Source: Nocardia jinanensis (GTDB lineage: Bacteria > Actinomycetota > Actinomycetes > Mycobacteriales > Mycobacteriaceae). From it: DNA of 64,000 nt. Shown piece by piece: positions 1 through 7,800 of the stretch (the stretch's first letter is position 1; each line of letters starts with the position of its first letter). The position numbers and the translations under genes are program-made. The stretch lies in the NCBI RefSeq assembly GCF_014645735.1, contig NZ_BMMH01000005.1, forward strand, positions 388,614 to 452,613, given 5' to 3'. Under the pieces are notes generated by a model. It saw only the letters and a program-made list of their open reading frames with translations. It made no database searches and was not told where the DNA came from.

Positions 1-127
1 CTGATCGTGCCGGCTCGGGTCGGGGCCCTCGACCGGACAGATAGCAGCCGGTCAAGGCGTCGCCGTCGGTCACGAAGGTAGCCATGCCGAGTTCGGTCGC
101 TCCCTGCGCATACCTGATATCGGTCAC
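1..127 (-). CDS. Methylated-DNA-cysteine S-methyltransferase-like protein, N-terminal fragment cut by window edge
   Basis: Only the first 42 codons are inside the window. The start is GTG at 127, preceded by a strong ribosome binding site (GGAAAGGAG, 8 nt upstream). The translation has the layout of the N-terminal domain of Ogt-type repair methyltransferases: a Thr-Glu-Leu-Gly strand, then Asp-Gly-Asp-Ala-Leu-Thr-Gly and Tyr-Leu-Ser-Gly. Members of that family transfer the alkyl group of O6-alkylguanine to a cysteine near their C-terminus, which lies outside the window. The assignment is therefore by weak N-terminal similarity only; other small domains with a similar start cannot be excluded. 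The gene is divergent from the broken SnoaL-like gene at 321. Confidence 0.45.
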   Translation of the reverse strand, partial: MTDIRYAQGATELGMATFVTDGDALTGCYLSGRGPRPEPARS

Positions 128-148
128 GTCGCTACTCCTTTCCCGGGA

Positions 149-209
149 TGTCACCGGGTAGATGTTTCCTGCACTGTCACCGGGTAGACGAACAACCGCC
201 GGGTGGATG
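149..209. repeat. Three imperfect direct repeats in the ogt upstream region
   Basis: The 14-mer TGTCACCGGGTAGA occurs exactly at 149-162 and 175-188. A diverged third copy (CGCCGGGTGGATG) starts at 197. The array lies between the ogt-like start and the SnoaL-like remnant, so it could be a regulator binding array, but no partner is identifiable. Confidence 0.4.
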
Positions 210-320
210 TGAGGTCGTTGCGGCGATCGCGTCGAGACCTCACACACCGGCGACGCCGTGCGACTTCTCTTCAGCCGCACAGAATGCGGTCGGCATCACC
301 GACACGGAGGAGCCGCAACG

Positions 321-505
321 ATGAGCAGCAACAAGAACCTCGTCAACGAGTACTACACCGCGATCTGGAGCAACAACTACGAGCCCGACACGATCCGCGA
401 ACTGACCACCCACGACCTTCTGTGGCGTTACCCGATGCACGGCGAACCACAAAGTCTTCTTCAGCGGAGTCCGCGACGGCAAGTTCGCCGAGGAGCTACC
501 TGGCC
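321..505 (+). pseudogene. Frameshifted SnoaL-like (NTF2-fold) gene remnant
   Basis: An ATG at 321 with GGAGGAG just upstream opens a frame reading Asn-Lys-Asn-Leu-Val-Asn-Glu-Tyr-Tyr, then Trp-Arg-Tyr-Pro-Met-His-Gly-Glu-Pro. This is the typical first helix and strand of SnoaL-like polyketide-cyclase/ester-cyclase proteins. After His-Gly-Glu-Pro the family pattern continues in another frame (Lys-Val-Phe-Phe-Ser-Gly-Val-Arg-Asp-Gly-Lys-Phe) up to about 500, and then no similarity remains. A full-length member has about 130-150 residues, so this copy is frameshifted and truncated. The start region and ribosome binding site are intact, so decay is probably recent. Function, if any, is lost. Confidence 0.6.
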
Positions 506-622
506 GAACAGGGCTTCATGTATCGGGTGACACGACTGTTGGATTTCCAATTTCGGCTGCTCACTGTCCTTGGGGCGGTGCTGGACATCCATATCGGACA
601 CCAGGTTCGGGAGGCGCTCGAA

Positions 623-1612
623 TCAGTCATGCGATATGTACTGCGGGATCCTGCGCAGTTCACGCAGGTATTTGAACCGTTCGACCGCGCCTGATGTCGC
701 GTTTTCGCTCAGGCCTGTATCCGAGAGTGCGGAGTGGAGCTGGGCGACGTCGACTCGGTCCAGGGCTGCCAGGATCTCTGGCTGCAAGTCTTCGCCTTTG
801 CCTGCCCACAGCTCGAGGAAGTCGGATGACATCGGCACCTCGAACGGATCGAACGACTCGGGAAAAGCGCGGCCGTGGTCGATGGCGAGCAGGTCGAACG
901 TGCCATCGTCGTGGTACACGGTGCGGAAGTTCGCGGGGCGGCGGTCCAGATTCCCCATGATGTAGTCGAGCACGCCAACCTGCTGCTGCTGAGGCTTGCC
1001 GTACTCGCGGGCCGCGCGCCCGGGTCCTGATTCGACGAACTGCTGAATCATGCCGGAGCCGGTGCGGCCGCTCTCCATGCCTGCCACTCCTGCTGTCCGG
1101 GCAGTCGGCGGAATCCGGCCGAAGCCCAGTGCCTCGTCGAGGCGATATGCCGAGACTTCCCGGTCCGTCTGTGCGCCCCGATACGGCCGGAAATGGAACA
1201 ACCCGTCGTAGTTCTCGCCCGCTTCGGGTTTGTAGATATTCAACTCCCCATCGGTCGAGCGCATCTTCCGAATCGAGACGCTGGAGGCTTCGCGGACGTC
1301 CTTCAGCATCTCGTCGCTGAACCTGACGTCGGTATCCAATCGACGTTCAGCCATGGCCGTTTCGACTGCGGTGGGCTGATAGTGCCGGACGCCGACCGGG
1401 TCCGGGCGCGGCCACATCTGACCCTCGGGGAGCTGCCAGAGAATGTGTGAGCCCCCGTGAGCGCGTTCGATTCGGTAAGCGCCCTCACACATGAGACCGC
1501 CAGTGGTTCGGTAAAAATGAACGAGCGCCTGCGCGGCCTGCTCCGCCTTCTCCCCCAAACCCATGGCCAAACGGCGTGTGACAGAGCCGAGAAGACTTCC
1601 GCCATCACTCAC
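623..1612 (-). CDS. Kinase-fold protein (PI3/4-kinase / HipA-like catalytic core)
   Basis: A 329-residue protein starting at GTG 1612, with only a weak ribosome binding site. The C-terminal two thirds carry an ordered set of kinase-like motifs: a Leu-Asn-Ile-Tyr-Lys strand (candidate ATP-binding Lys), a Glu in Asp-Arg-Glu-Val-Ser-Ala-Tyr, a catalytic-loop-like Tyr-Ile-Met-Gly-Asn-Leu-Asp-Arg-Arg-Pro-Ala-Asn, and a metal-binding Ala-Ile-Asp-His-Gly. These match the Gly-Asn-x-Asp-Arg...Asn / Asp-x-Gly arrangement of PI3/4-kinase-like and HipA-like proteins. No membrane segment or signal peptide is visible. The first 110 residues are unassigned. In actinomycetes such domains also occur as toxin modules, and the gene lies near a giant toxin locus on the same strand, so an effector or effector remnant is possible. 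The substrate is unknown. Confidence 0.6.
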   Translation of the reverse strand: MSDGGSLLGSVTRRLAMGLGEKAEQAAQALVHFYRTTGGLMCEGAYRIERAHGGSHILWQLPEGQMWPRPDPVGVRHYQPTAVETAMAERRLDTDVRFSDEMLKDVREASSVSIRKMRSTDGELNIYKPEAGENYDGLFHFRPYRGAQTDREVSAYRLDEALGFGRIPPTARTAGVAGMESGRTGSGMIQQFVESGPGRAAREYGKPQQQQVGVLDYIMGNLDRRPANFRTVYHDDGTFDLLAIDHGRAFPESFDPFEVPMSSDFLELWAGKGEDLQPEILAALDRVDVAQLHSALSDTGLSENATSGAVERFKYLRELRRIPQYISHD

Positions 1613-1670
1613 CGGGAGACTCGGGAAATTCAGCCCGCAATCCTTTCCCGTGTGAGGTCCAGACGGATGG

Positions 1671-2123
1671 TCATGTCCAAGCGAAAGCTGCCGCAGGGGT
1701 TGATGTTGGACTCAGGGCGCGGCGTTCGTTGTCGCCGACCAGCTGGACCGACGCACGCAACTCGACCGGGCACACCTCCTCAGCCAACCAGCCGGTCAGC
1801 TGGTCCTCGTCGCTGACAGCGAAATCCCGGAACCCGAAAGCGGCACGAACCTGGGCACGGTGATACTCGATCGTGCGGCCCGACCACCGATACGAGGCGA
1901 ACAGCGCCGGATCGACCTTCACCTGCTCGGCGACATGGCTCACCACCGCAGGCGGCACCTCCGCCGCCTCGCGAGGAAACCTCGCCTCGATCTCGGAGAA
2001 CTTCAGCAATAGAGCGAACCCGAGCCTGGTAGCTCCCGATTTGTTGCCCACCAACCGCCAGTCGTTCTCGCCGATCAGCGTCCACGACCCGATCAGATCC
2101 TCGGGCGACCACTCCCACTGCAC
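1671..2123 (-). pseudogene. Tn3-family transposase, N-terminal remnant (DUF4158)
   Basis: The first ~130 residues match the N-terminal DUF4158 domain of Tn3-family transposases: Trp-Thr-Leu-Ile-Gly-Glu-Asn-Asp-Trp-Arg-Leu, Asn-Lys-Ser-Gly-Ala-Thr-Arg-Leu-Gly-Phe-Ala-Leu-Leu-Leu-Lys-Phe and the later Tyr-His-Arg-Ala-Gln-Val-Arg segment. Intact enzymes have about 1,000 residues. Here similarity ends around 1720 and a short unrelated tail leads to the stop. The DDE catalytic domain is absent, so it cannot transpose. No terminal inverted repeat was found beside it. It records a past Tn3-type insertion or recombination at this flank. Confidence 0.8.
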
Positions 2124-2144
2124 GAAACGAAACCGTAAGGCGTG

Positions 2145-2524
2145 TCAACGGTTACCCGCGCGTCCTACTTTGCGGCTCATGACAGCTTCAGGATTCCTGG
2201 GCCGATTCGGGTGCATCGGGCGCGGGTTCGGACCGGACTCGCCACCGACGATCACCCAGTCCGGCGAGGGCGTCGGCGCCAGTCGGCGCACGGCCCACCA
2301 CAGCGGCATTCGTAGGCGTCGCCGTCGTCGGGCCACCGGCAGCGGCAGCCGTCCGGGCACCGGTTCGGGTACAGGTGCTCATACAGGTCCATCGGCCCGA
2401 TCAGCGGCTCGCACGACAGGAACCGCACCGCCGCGGGGATGCGCTGCCGCTCCGGGATTCGCTGATCGGCGGTGTCCTGGTTCTCCACCGATGTCCCGAA
2501 CCACACGTTCGATGGCATCTCCAA
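2145..2524 (-). pseudogene. Phage Gp37/Gp68-family (DUF5131) protein, truncated and frameshifted
   Basis: Two minus-strand frames together spell a DUF5131 core. The upstream part reads Pro-Ser-Asn-Val-Trp-Phe-Gly-Thr-Ser-Val-Glu and Ala-Ala-Val-Arg-Phe-Leu-Ser-Cys-Glu-Pro-Leu-Ile-Gly-Pro. In another frame, after a shift near 2270-2300, comes Asp-Trp-Val-Ile-Val-Gly-Gly-Glu-Ser-Gly-Pro. The N-terminal third, which holds the usual Cys-rich motif, is absent. This phage-associated family has no well-established function. The fragment sits between other broken genes and is non-functional as read. Confidence 0.75.
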
Positions 2525-2606
2525 GCCCTCCCCTACCCTCCGGCGGGCCTGTAGCGGCCGTTTCGTCAGCAGAACAGAGCCGGGTCATAACCGAATTGGA
2601 GAACCC

Positions 2607-2776
2607 ATGTGGGGACAACGGATACTCACGGCACTGATCGGCACCGCAATAATCAGTGCGTCAGCTGCCGGGCTCGCCGGCCGGGCAGTCGCAGCACCCG
2701 AACTGGGACATCAGGCCGCGGCAGCACAACTCTGTTCGGCGGTCGAGACCCGCCCGTGGCCGATGAGCATGTGCCG
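2607..2776 (+). pseudogene. 5' end of a secreted-protein gene, truncated
   Basis: ATG at 2607 follows GGAG at suitable spacing and encodes a classical Sec signal peptide: a short basic start, a hydrophobic run (Leu-Thr-Ala-Leu-Ile-Gly-Thr-Ala-Ile-Ile) and an Ala-Val-Ala-Ala cleavage-type site near residue 29. About 25 mature residues follow. The frame then runs antisense through the neighbouring membrane-protein gene to a stop at 3056, where the sequence is clearly a shadow of that gene. I read it as the 5' piece of a small exported protein whose body was lost by rearrangement. Confidence 0.5.
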
Positions 2777-2783
2777 TCATCGG
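2760..2783 (-). terminator. Hairpin overlapping the stop codon of the 2777 gene
   Basis: CCGATGA (2760-2766) and TCATCGG (2777-2783) form a perfect 7-bp stem with a 10-nt loop. The right arm contains the stop codon of the membrane-protein gene. There is no U-tract, which is common for actinobacterial terminators. Confidence 0.4.
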
Positions 2784-3271
2784 TCGGTGGCCAGATCCGT
2801 GGCTGTGGGCTCCGCGGCCGTCGCTCCGGGCGCGGACGGCTTGGTGAACCAGCCGGCGTACGTCAGCAGCAGGCCGATCGCTCCCAGGACTGCGAAGAAG
2901 GCCCGCGCCAGCAGCGTCGCGGTGGGTGAGAGCATGGTTGCGTCAACGGTTTCCTCGACGGCGGTGGGAGAGGCGATCAGAAGGAAGCCGCGCAGGGCGA
3001 CGAACCAGCCGAATACGGAGATCGTGATCGCGAGCGGCCCGCGCCAGCTGCGGTGACCGCCGATGATGACCAGGCCCGCGCCGAGCATCAGCGCGCCGAG
3101 CATGAAGACCAGGACCGGCTGTGAGAACAGGTCGTTGATGAGCCAGATCAGATCCGGCAGCCGGATCGCGTAGAGGATCGTGAACGTGGCGATGTAGGGG
3201 CCGATGACGCGGGCGAATGCCCGCGTGCGCAGCTGTGCTTCGACCGAGGCTGACGACGTGGTCGTCGACAT
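2777..3271 (-). CDS. Small integral membrane protein with four predicted membrane segments
   Basis: A 164-residue protein. I chose ATG 3271 because AAGGAG lies 8 nt upstream, inside the last codons of the TetR gene; a longer frame to 3412 would run antiparallel through that gene with no ribosome binding site. Four hydrophobic segments are visible, near residues 20-40 (Ile-Gly-Pro-Tyr-Ile-Ala-Thr-Phe), 55-75 (Val-Leu-Val-Phe-Met-Leu-Gly-Ala-Leu), 80-102 and 115-140. The short C-terminal tail is rich in Ala and Thr. No catalytic motif is seen. It lies 5 nt downstream of the TetR gene, so the two are translationally coupled and this protein is the likely target of that repressor. Small four-helix proteins under TetR control can be exporter or stress-membrane components, but no function is assigned. 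Confidence 0.85.
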   Translation of the reverse strand: MSTTTSSASVEAQLRTRAFARVIGPYIATFTILYAIRLPDLIWLINDLFSQPVLVFMLGALMLGAGLVIIGGHRSWRGPLAITISVFGWFVALRGFLLIASPTAVEETVDATMLSPTATLLARAFFAVLGAIGLLLTYAGWFTKPSAPGATAAEPTATDLATDR

Positions 3272-3276
3272 GGTGT

Positions 3277-3903
3277 CTACTCCTTGATTGGCCGGGGCGC
3301 GCGGTCCCGTCGGGTTTCGGGCGTGAAGCCCGCTTGGTGAAGGACGGCGCGAAGGTACTGCTCGACGTCGTCCGGCGTGCTGGTGTCGGGCCGGGTGATC
3401 AGGTGCTGCCACCCCGCGCCGGTGAGGATGTCCAGGAGGACCTGCGGGTCGGTGTTCGGTGGCAGCTCGCCGTTGTCACGGGCCTGCTCGAACACCGCCG
3501 TGCGGGCATCGCTTCGCGGACTGCCGAGCTGCTTCTCGTAGGCGGCGGCGATCTCGGGATAGTCCTCGAACGCGCCGTAGAGCCGGCGCAGGAGCCGGCG
3601 CTGCCGAGGGTCGGCGAGCGCTGCCGCCCACCCCGTCAGCAGATGTTCCAGGTCGCGGATCTCCGGCGTTGGCGGTGGGTTGCCGTAGGTGGACTCGACA
3701 GCGGCGATCAGGAGCTGCGTCTTGTCCGGAAAACGACGGTAGACGGTGGCTCGTGTCACCCCGGCGCGCCGGGCAACCTGCTCGATGCTGGCGGCGGCCG
3801 CGCCACGCTCGATCAGCAACTCCAGCGCCGCGTCGAGGATGGCGGTATCGGCGTCGGCATCCCGCGGGCGGCCGGGCGGACGTGCCTCGATTCCCATGTT
3901 CAT
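3277..3903 (-). CDS. TetR/AcrR family transcriptional repressor
   Basis: A 208-residue regulator. The N-terminal DNA-binding domain (about residues 15-60) reads Ala-Ile-Leu-Asp-Ala-Ala-Leu-Glu-Leu-Leu, then Ile-Glu-Gln-Val-Ala-Arg-Arg-Ala-Gly-Val-Thr-Arg-Ala-Thr-Val-Tyr-Arg-Arg-Phe, the classic TetR helix-turn-helix. It is preceded by a Gly-Arg-Pro-Arg basic arm. The C-terminal ~140 residues form the ligand/dimer domain. The start is ATG 3903 or 3897. The perfect inverted repeat 3903-3931 abuts it, and no ribosome binding site is present, so a leaderless transcript is plausible. Autorepression is the simplest model. The next gene, 5 nt downstream, is a small membrane protein that would be co-repressed. 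The effector ligand cannot be read from the sequence. Confidence 0.92.
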   Translation of the reverse strand: MNMGIEARPPGRPRDADADTAILDAALELLIERGAAAASIEQVARRAGVTRATVYRRFPDKTQLLIAAVESTYGNPPPTPEIRDLEHLLTGWAAALADPRQRRLLRRLYGAFEDYPEIAAAYEKQLGSPRSDARTAVFEQARDNGELPPNTDPQVLLDILTGAGWQHLITRPDTSTPDDVEQYLRAVLHQAGFTPETRRDRAPRPIKE

Positions 3904-3931
3904 TACAATACAGCACTGCTCTGTATTGTAA
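3903..3931 (-). promoter_or_regulatory. Perfect palindromic operator of the adjacent TetR gene
   Basis: TTACAATACAG (3903-3913) and CTGTATTGTAA (3921-3931) are exact inverted repeats with a 7-nt spacer. The element touches the start codon of the TetR gene at 3903, so a bound repressor would cover the promoter or start site. The half-sites are AT-rich in otherwise GC-rich DNA. Confidence 0.8.
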
Positions 3932-4382
3932 ATGCGCGACGATAAGGCGGGTTGCCACTCCTGGCACACGAGAAGACCGTAGAGCAGTCAACACCTATCG
4001 GCGCGTTCTGCTTTGCGGCTCGGGCCAGCTTCGGGAGTTCCGGGCCCCTGTCGTGACGTCGAGGTAAGCGCCCAGATTTGCGTCTGGGCCGGTCGGCGGT
4101 GGTCACCAAGAGTCTCTACAACGATCGTTGTCGGGAACCTTCGGTCCAGAGCGGAAGCGCCGCGCCGGATGGGTCGCCCAACCCGGTCTCGATGGCATCG
4201 TCTGCGGCCACTGGTCGGCCTGCCTCGCCGGTGAAAGGGCCACAGCAGCGCCAGCACGCGCCGGGCCGCGAGCCGCCACGGGATCCGAGCTTGGCGCTCG
4301 AAGGACGAAAGAGGAACAGATCCACGTCAAACGGGATGAAACGGGGCCAAACGGGATGAAACGGGACGCAGTTGCCGGGTCT
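3932..4382. other. Non-coding stretch with two small repeat elements
   Basis: I see no credible gene here. The overlapping frames have no family similarity and no ribosome binding sites. It contains a 14-bp perfect palindrome, ACAACGATCGTTGT (4118-4131), and the 10-bp tandem repeat at 4329-4368. The composition suggests intergenic DNA between the TetR pair and the end of the toxin locus. Confidence 0.5.
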
Positions 4383-4616
4383 GACCGCCGATAAGACCCG
4401 CCGGTCTTCGACCGCGCCGCCCTGTGCCGCCACGCCGAAGATCGCGGTGCGCCCGTGAACGGTGTGCACCGGAGCGTCGACCTCGTCCACCACATGGCCC
4501 CGATCGGCGGCAGCGACCGGATGCCCGGGCAGCCGCTCCTCGACGATCACCGGCGCCGAATCGTCATGTGGCGCCTGCGGTTCGAGCACGCACAGTGGGC
4601 GCGGCACGCGTGTCAC
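4116..4616 (-). CDS. Hypothetical protein, or shifted continuation of the 4800 ORF
   Basis: GTG 4616 opens a frame overlapping the tail of the small ORF that starts at 4800. The first ~80 residues look like real coding sequence: no low-complexity Arg runs, an acidic Glu-Glu and Asp-Asp content, and a Val-His-Thr-Val-His-Gly-Arg-Thr-Ala-Ile-Phe-Gly-Val segment. After about 4380 it runs through the 10-bp repeat array and becomes unconvincing, so the true 3' end may be near 4380. It may be an independent coupled gene, or the second half of one gene split by a frameshift near 4600-4620. I recognise no family. Its place directly downstream of the giant toxin gene is where an immunity gene would be expected. 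Confidence 0.25.
   Translation of the reverse strand: MTRVPRPLCVLEPQAPHDDSAPVIVEERLPGHPVAAADRGHVVDEVDAPVHTVHGRTAIFGVAAQGGAVEDRRVLSAVRPGNCVPFHPVWPRFIPFDVDLFLFRPSSAKLGSRGGSRPGACWRCCGPFTGEAGRPVAADDAIETGLGDPSGAALPLWTEGSRQRSL
4329..4368. repeat. Four tandem 10-bp repeats (AAACGGG plus 3 nt)
   Basis: AAACGGGATG, AAACGGGGCC, AAACGGGATG and AAACGGGACG follow each other without a gap. The same 7-mer recurs exactly once per DNA helical turn. The larger unit CAAACGGGATGAAACGGG is repeated at 4328-4345 and 4348-4365. Such phasing is typical of sites for cooperatively binding proteins, but the partner is unknown. Confidence 0.7.
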
Positions 4617-4800
4617 CCCGGGGGTGCAGCAGCGCCGGCAACTGCGCCTCCCTCCTGGTGGTGGGGGCGACTGCGGGCTGATCGCCGACCGGGAAGAAGC
4701 TGTCGCCGACGACCGTGCTCCAGCGATGAGGGCTCTCGATGCGGAAGACGCTCGTGCTCGAGGCCAGGTCGCGCAATATCGACGCTTCGTCTTCGGTCAT
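4564..4800 (-). CDS. Small hypothetical protein directly downstream of the giant toxin gene
   Basis: A 78-residue frame from ATG 4800, 22 nt after the stop of the giant gene. The first ~55 residues look protein-like (Thr-Glu-Asp-Glu-Ala-Ser-Ile-Leu-Arg-Asp-Leu, then Ser-Thr-Val-Val-Gly-Asp-Ser-Phe-Phe-Pro-Val-Gly). The last ~20 residues become Arg/Ala-rich, and coding character appears to move to the overlapping frame that starts at GTG 4616. This suggests either two overlapping short genes or one gene with a frameshift. Co-transcription with the toxin gene is likely from the spacing. No family is recognised; an immunity role is a positional guess only. Confidence 0.4.
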   Translation of the reverse strand: MTEDEASILRDLASSTSVFRIESPHRWSTVVGDSFFPVGDQPAVAPTTRREAQLPALLHPRGDTRAAPTVRARTAGAT

Positions 4801-4822
4801 CGCCACGGCCTGAGATCCGCGC

Positions 4823-7800
4823 TCACCAAGCGTCGAATATGCGCTGCGCAGCCCCGCTCCACGGTGTGGGCCGTGCCGGGATACGAGGCTCGGACGCCGG
4901 GTGTGCGGCACCCTTGTCGGGCGGTGTCTCGACGTCTGCGGTCCCGGTGACCTCGACGAGCACCGGACTGGTGCGGTCGGTCACGGTCATGGTCACGGTG
5001 ACTTCGCCGCGGCTGGTGCTCAACGCGTCGGCCACCAGGTCGAAAGTTGCGTCTTCGGCCGCGCCCACGCGATCCGGATCGCCCCAACCGCATTCCCCCA
5101 GCATTTCGAACACCCAGTCGGCAGCGTCACGCGCGCCCCTCGCCCGGGCGGAATCGGAGTCGGCGGCCGAACTCACCGTAAGGCCCGTCCGGTGGAGTCG
5201 GCGCCCGTCGGCGTCCTCGACGGCGTGCCACTCCGTGCGCCGCGGGATCGCACCCTCCGGCCTTATCTGCCGTCGCCGGAAATCCGTGCCATCGTCGCGA
5301 TATTCCTCGACGTCGATCGACGAGCCGGGAAACCTGCTGCGGAATGCGGCATCGATGGCCCGGGTCACCGTACGGAAATCTGTGTCGGCAGTATCGGGCA
5401 CGTTCTTGTAGAAGACGAGCGCCTCGATTCGGCCGGAATCGAAGATGCGATACCACAGTTTGCACTCCACCGACAGATTTCCGTGCCGGAGGTGGAGCAA
5501 GGTGGGCCCGCCGAGGGCCTGCTCGATATTGGGATGGAACGAGCCGGGAACCTCGACAGCCCCGAGTTCGAGCGAAACTTCCGAATCCGACCCGGCCGAC
5601 ATGATCGCGGCGGTGACGACACCTGCGACGATATGGTCGCGCTGCCGGACCAGGCGGCTGGAATCCAGGACCTCCTCCGGCCGGTGAAGCGTCATCTTGC
5701 CGGTGGCATTCGGACGGAAGTACAAGGCTTCTCCGGGGACTTCGAGCTCCGATCCGGGCAGTCCGTCGATCGAGACAGTGCCCCGCGGTGCGGAGGCCAC
5801 GTAACCCGTTCTCGTCCCGGTTCCGTCTCCGGCAGCAGAATCCGAGCCGTGAACTTGGTTGATCAGGCGAACAGCGGAGTAGGGCGCTTGTGCCGCCTCC
5901 GCGAACTCCGACGGCTGCAACACCCCCGGATAGTCGCGCTCCAACCGCCGCAACCGCACCACGGCCTCGAACGCCGCGAACCGCACCCCAGCGACAGGAG
6001 CACCGAACTCCCTGGCCACCGCAGGATCCACAACCGCAGCCAACCCCTCGACCAGGCCACGCACCGCGGTCCGCTCCAACACCCGCACCACGGACTCCGC
6101 CATACCCAACCGCGCCGCCGTCTCGGCCACCGACCGCAACTCCTCGAACCGCGATTCGATCACCCGATGCGCGGTCTCACCCAGGCGACCGATCGCACCA
6201 TGCAGCTCGTCTTTCGTCGCCGCGGCCAACACCCGACCATCCAGTCCCCACGACGCCTGACGGTCATGGAACATGAACGCGCACAACAACTCGCGGCGCA
6301 ATAGAACGAAATCGCTCCGCTGGTACCCGAGCCGATCAGCCGCCGCGAACACCTTCTGCCGCATCTCGGGACCCACGCCGGGAGTACCGTTGAGCGCCCT
6401 GCTGATCCCGGCAGGACTTGTCTCGACCTTCCCCGCCAGATTGGCGGTGGTAGGTGTGCGGTGTGCACCGGCGACCCGATGCCTCGCCACTATCTCCAGG
6501 GGAAGCTTCGCCACAGACAACTCGGCGAAGCGCGCCAGTCGGTCGTAGACGCTTTCCTGGTCGGCGCCTGTGCTCGTCGCTACCTTGTCGACGGGCCAGC
6601 CGTACCCGAAGTACAGTTCTGCATACAGTGCCTCCGGCTCGGCGAGACCCGGAAAATGCGGTATCGCAGGATCCGGGTCACGAAGGGCAGCCCGCAGTAT
6701 CGCCAGGGCCCGCGACGGCGCACCGGCGGAGTCCTCCCCATTCGAAACTATGCCGTGAACTTGGTTGATCAGGCGAACAGCGGAGTAGGGCGCTTGTGCC
6801 GCCTCCGCGAACTCCGACGGCTGCAACACCCCCGGATAGTCGCGCTCCAACCGCCGCAACCGCACCACGGCCTCGAACGCCGCGAACCGCACCCCAGCGA
6901 CAGGAGCACCGAACTCCCTGGCCACCGCAGGATCCACAACCGCAGCCAACCCCTCGACCAGGCCACGCACCGCGGTCCGCTCCAACACCCGCACCACGGA
7001 CTCCGCCATACCCAACCGCGCCGCCGTCTCGGCCACCGACCGCAACTCCTCGAACCGCGATTCGATCACCTGCTGCTCGAGCACACCCAGCCGACCGATC
7101 GCACTCTCGAGCTCCGATGTCGTCGCCGCGGCCAGCACTCGACCATCCAGTCCCCACGACGCCTGACGGTCATGGAACATGAACGCGCACAGCACCTCCC
7201 GGTGAGACCTGAGTCGATCAGCCGCCGCGAACACCTTCTGCCGCGTCTCGGGACCCACACCGGGCGAACCATTGAGCGCATCATCGGCCTCGGCAGGACT
7301 TGTCCCGGCCTCCCGCGCCAGATCCTCGATCGTAAAGGCGTGGTCTGGACGGACATCCTGATAACTCGCCACCATCTCCGAGGGAAGTTTCCCGACCGAC
7401 AGGTGGGCAATATGCTCCAGCCCACCGCGAACCGAGCTCTCGGTATCGCCCGTGCTCGCCGCTATCTTGCCGGTGGGCCAGCCGTACCCGAAGTGCAGTT
7501 CTGCGTACAGTGCCTCCGGCCCGGGCAGACTCGCGAAATGCGGTATCACCAGATCCGGGTCGCGGAGCAGGGCCACCCGCAGCAATGCCGGCGAGGGCGG
7601 CGCAGCATCCGAGTCGGAGCCTTCATCCGTTCGTTCCGATATATCCCCGAGCGGATCAGCCGGATCCGCCTGCGGGGTATGAGTGGCATCGTCATTCTGA
7701 TCGAGTGCCGCGTCCGCCGGATATGAGTCGGGTTCTTCCGATATCGCCGGAACGTCCTTGCCGACAGCCTCTGCCACAACGCGCAGCAGTTGTCGAACGG

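Noticed and set aside
3217..3945. A plus-strand frame of 242 codons across the TetR gene
   Set aside because: It is antisense to a clear TetR regulator whose helix-turn-helix is intact.
4329..4368. The decamer array as a CRISPR or a plasmid iteron origin
   Set aside because: There are no unique spacers, and no Rep or Cas gene is nearby.
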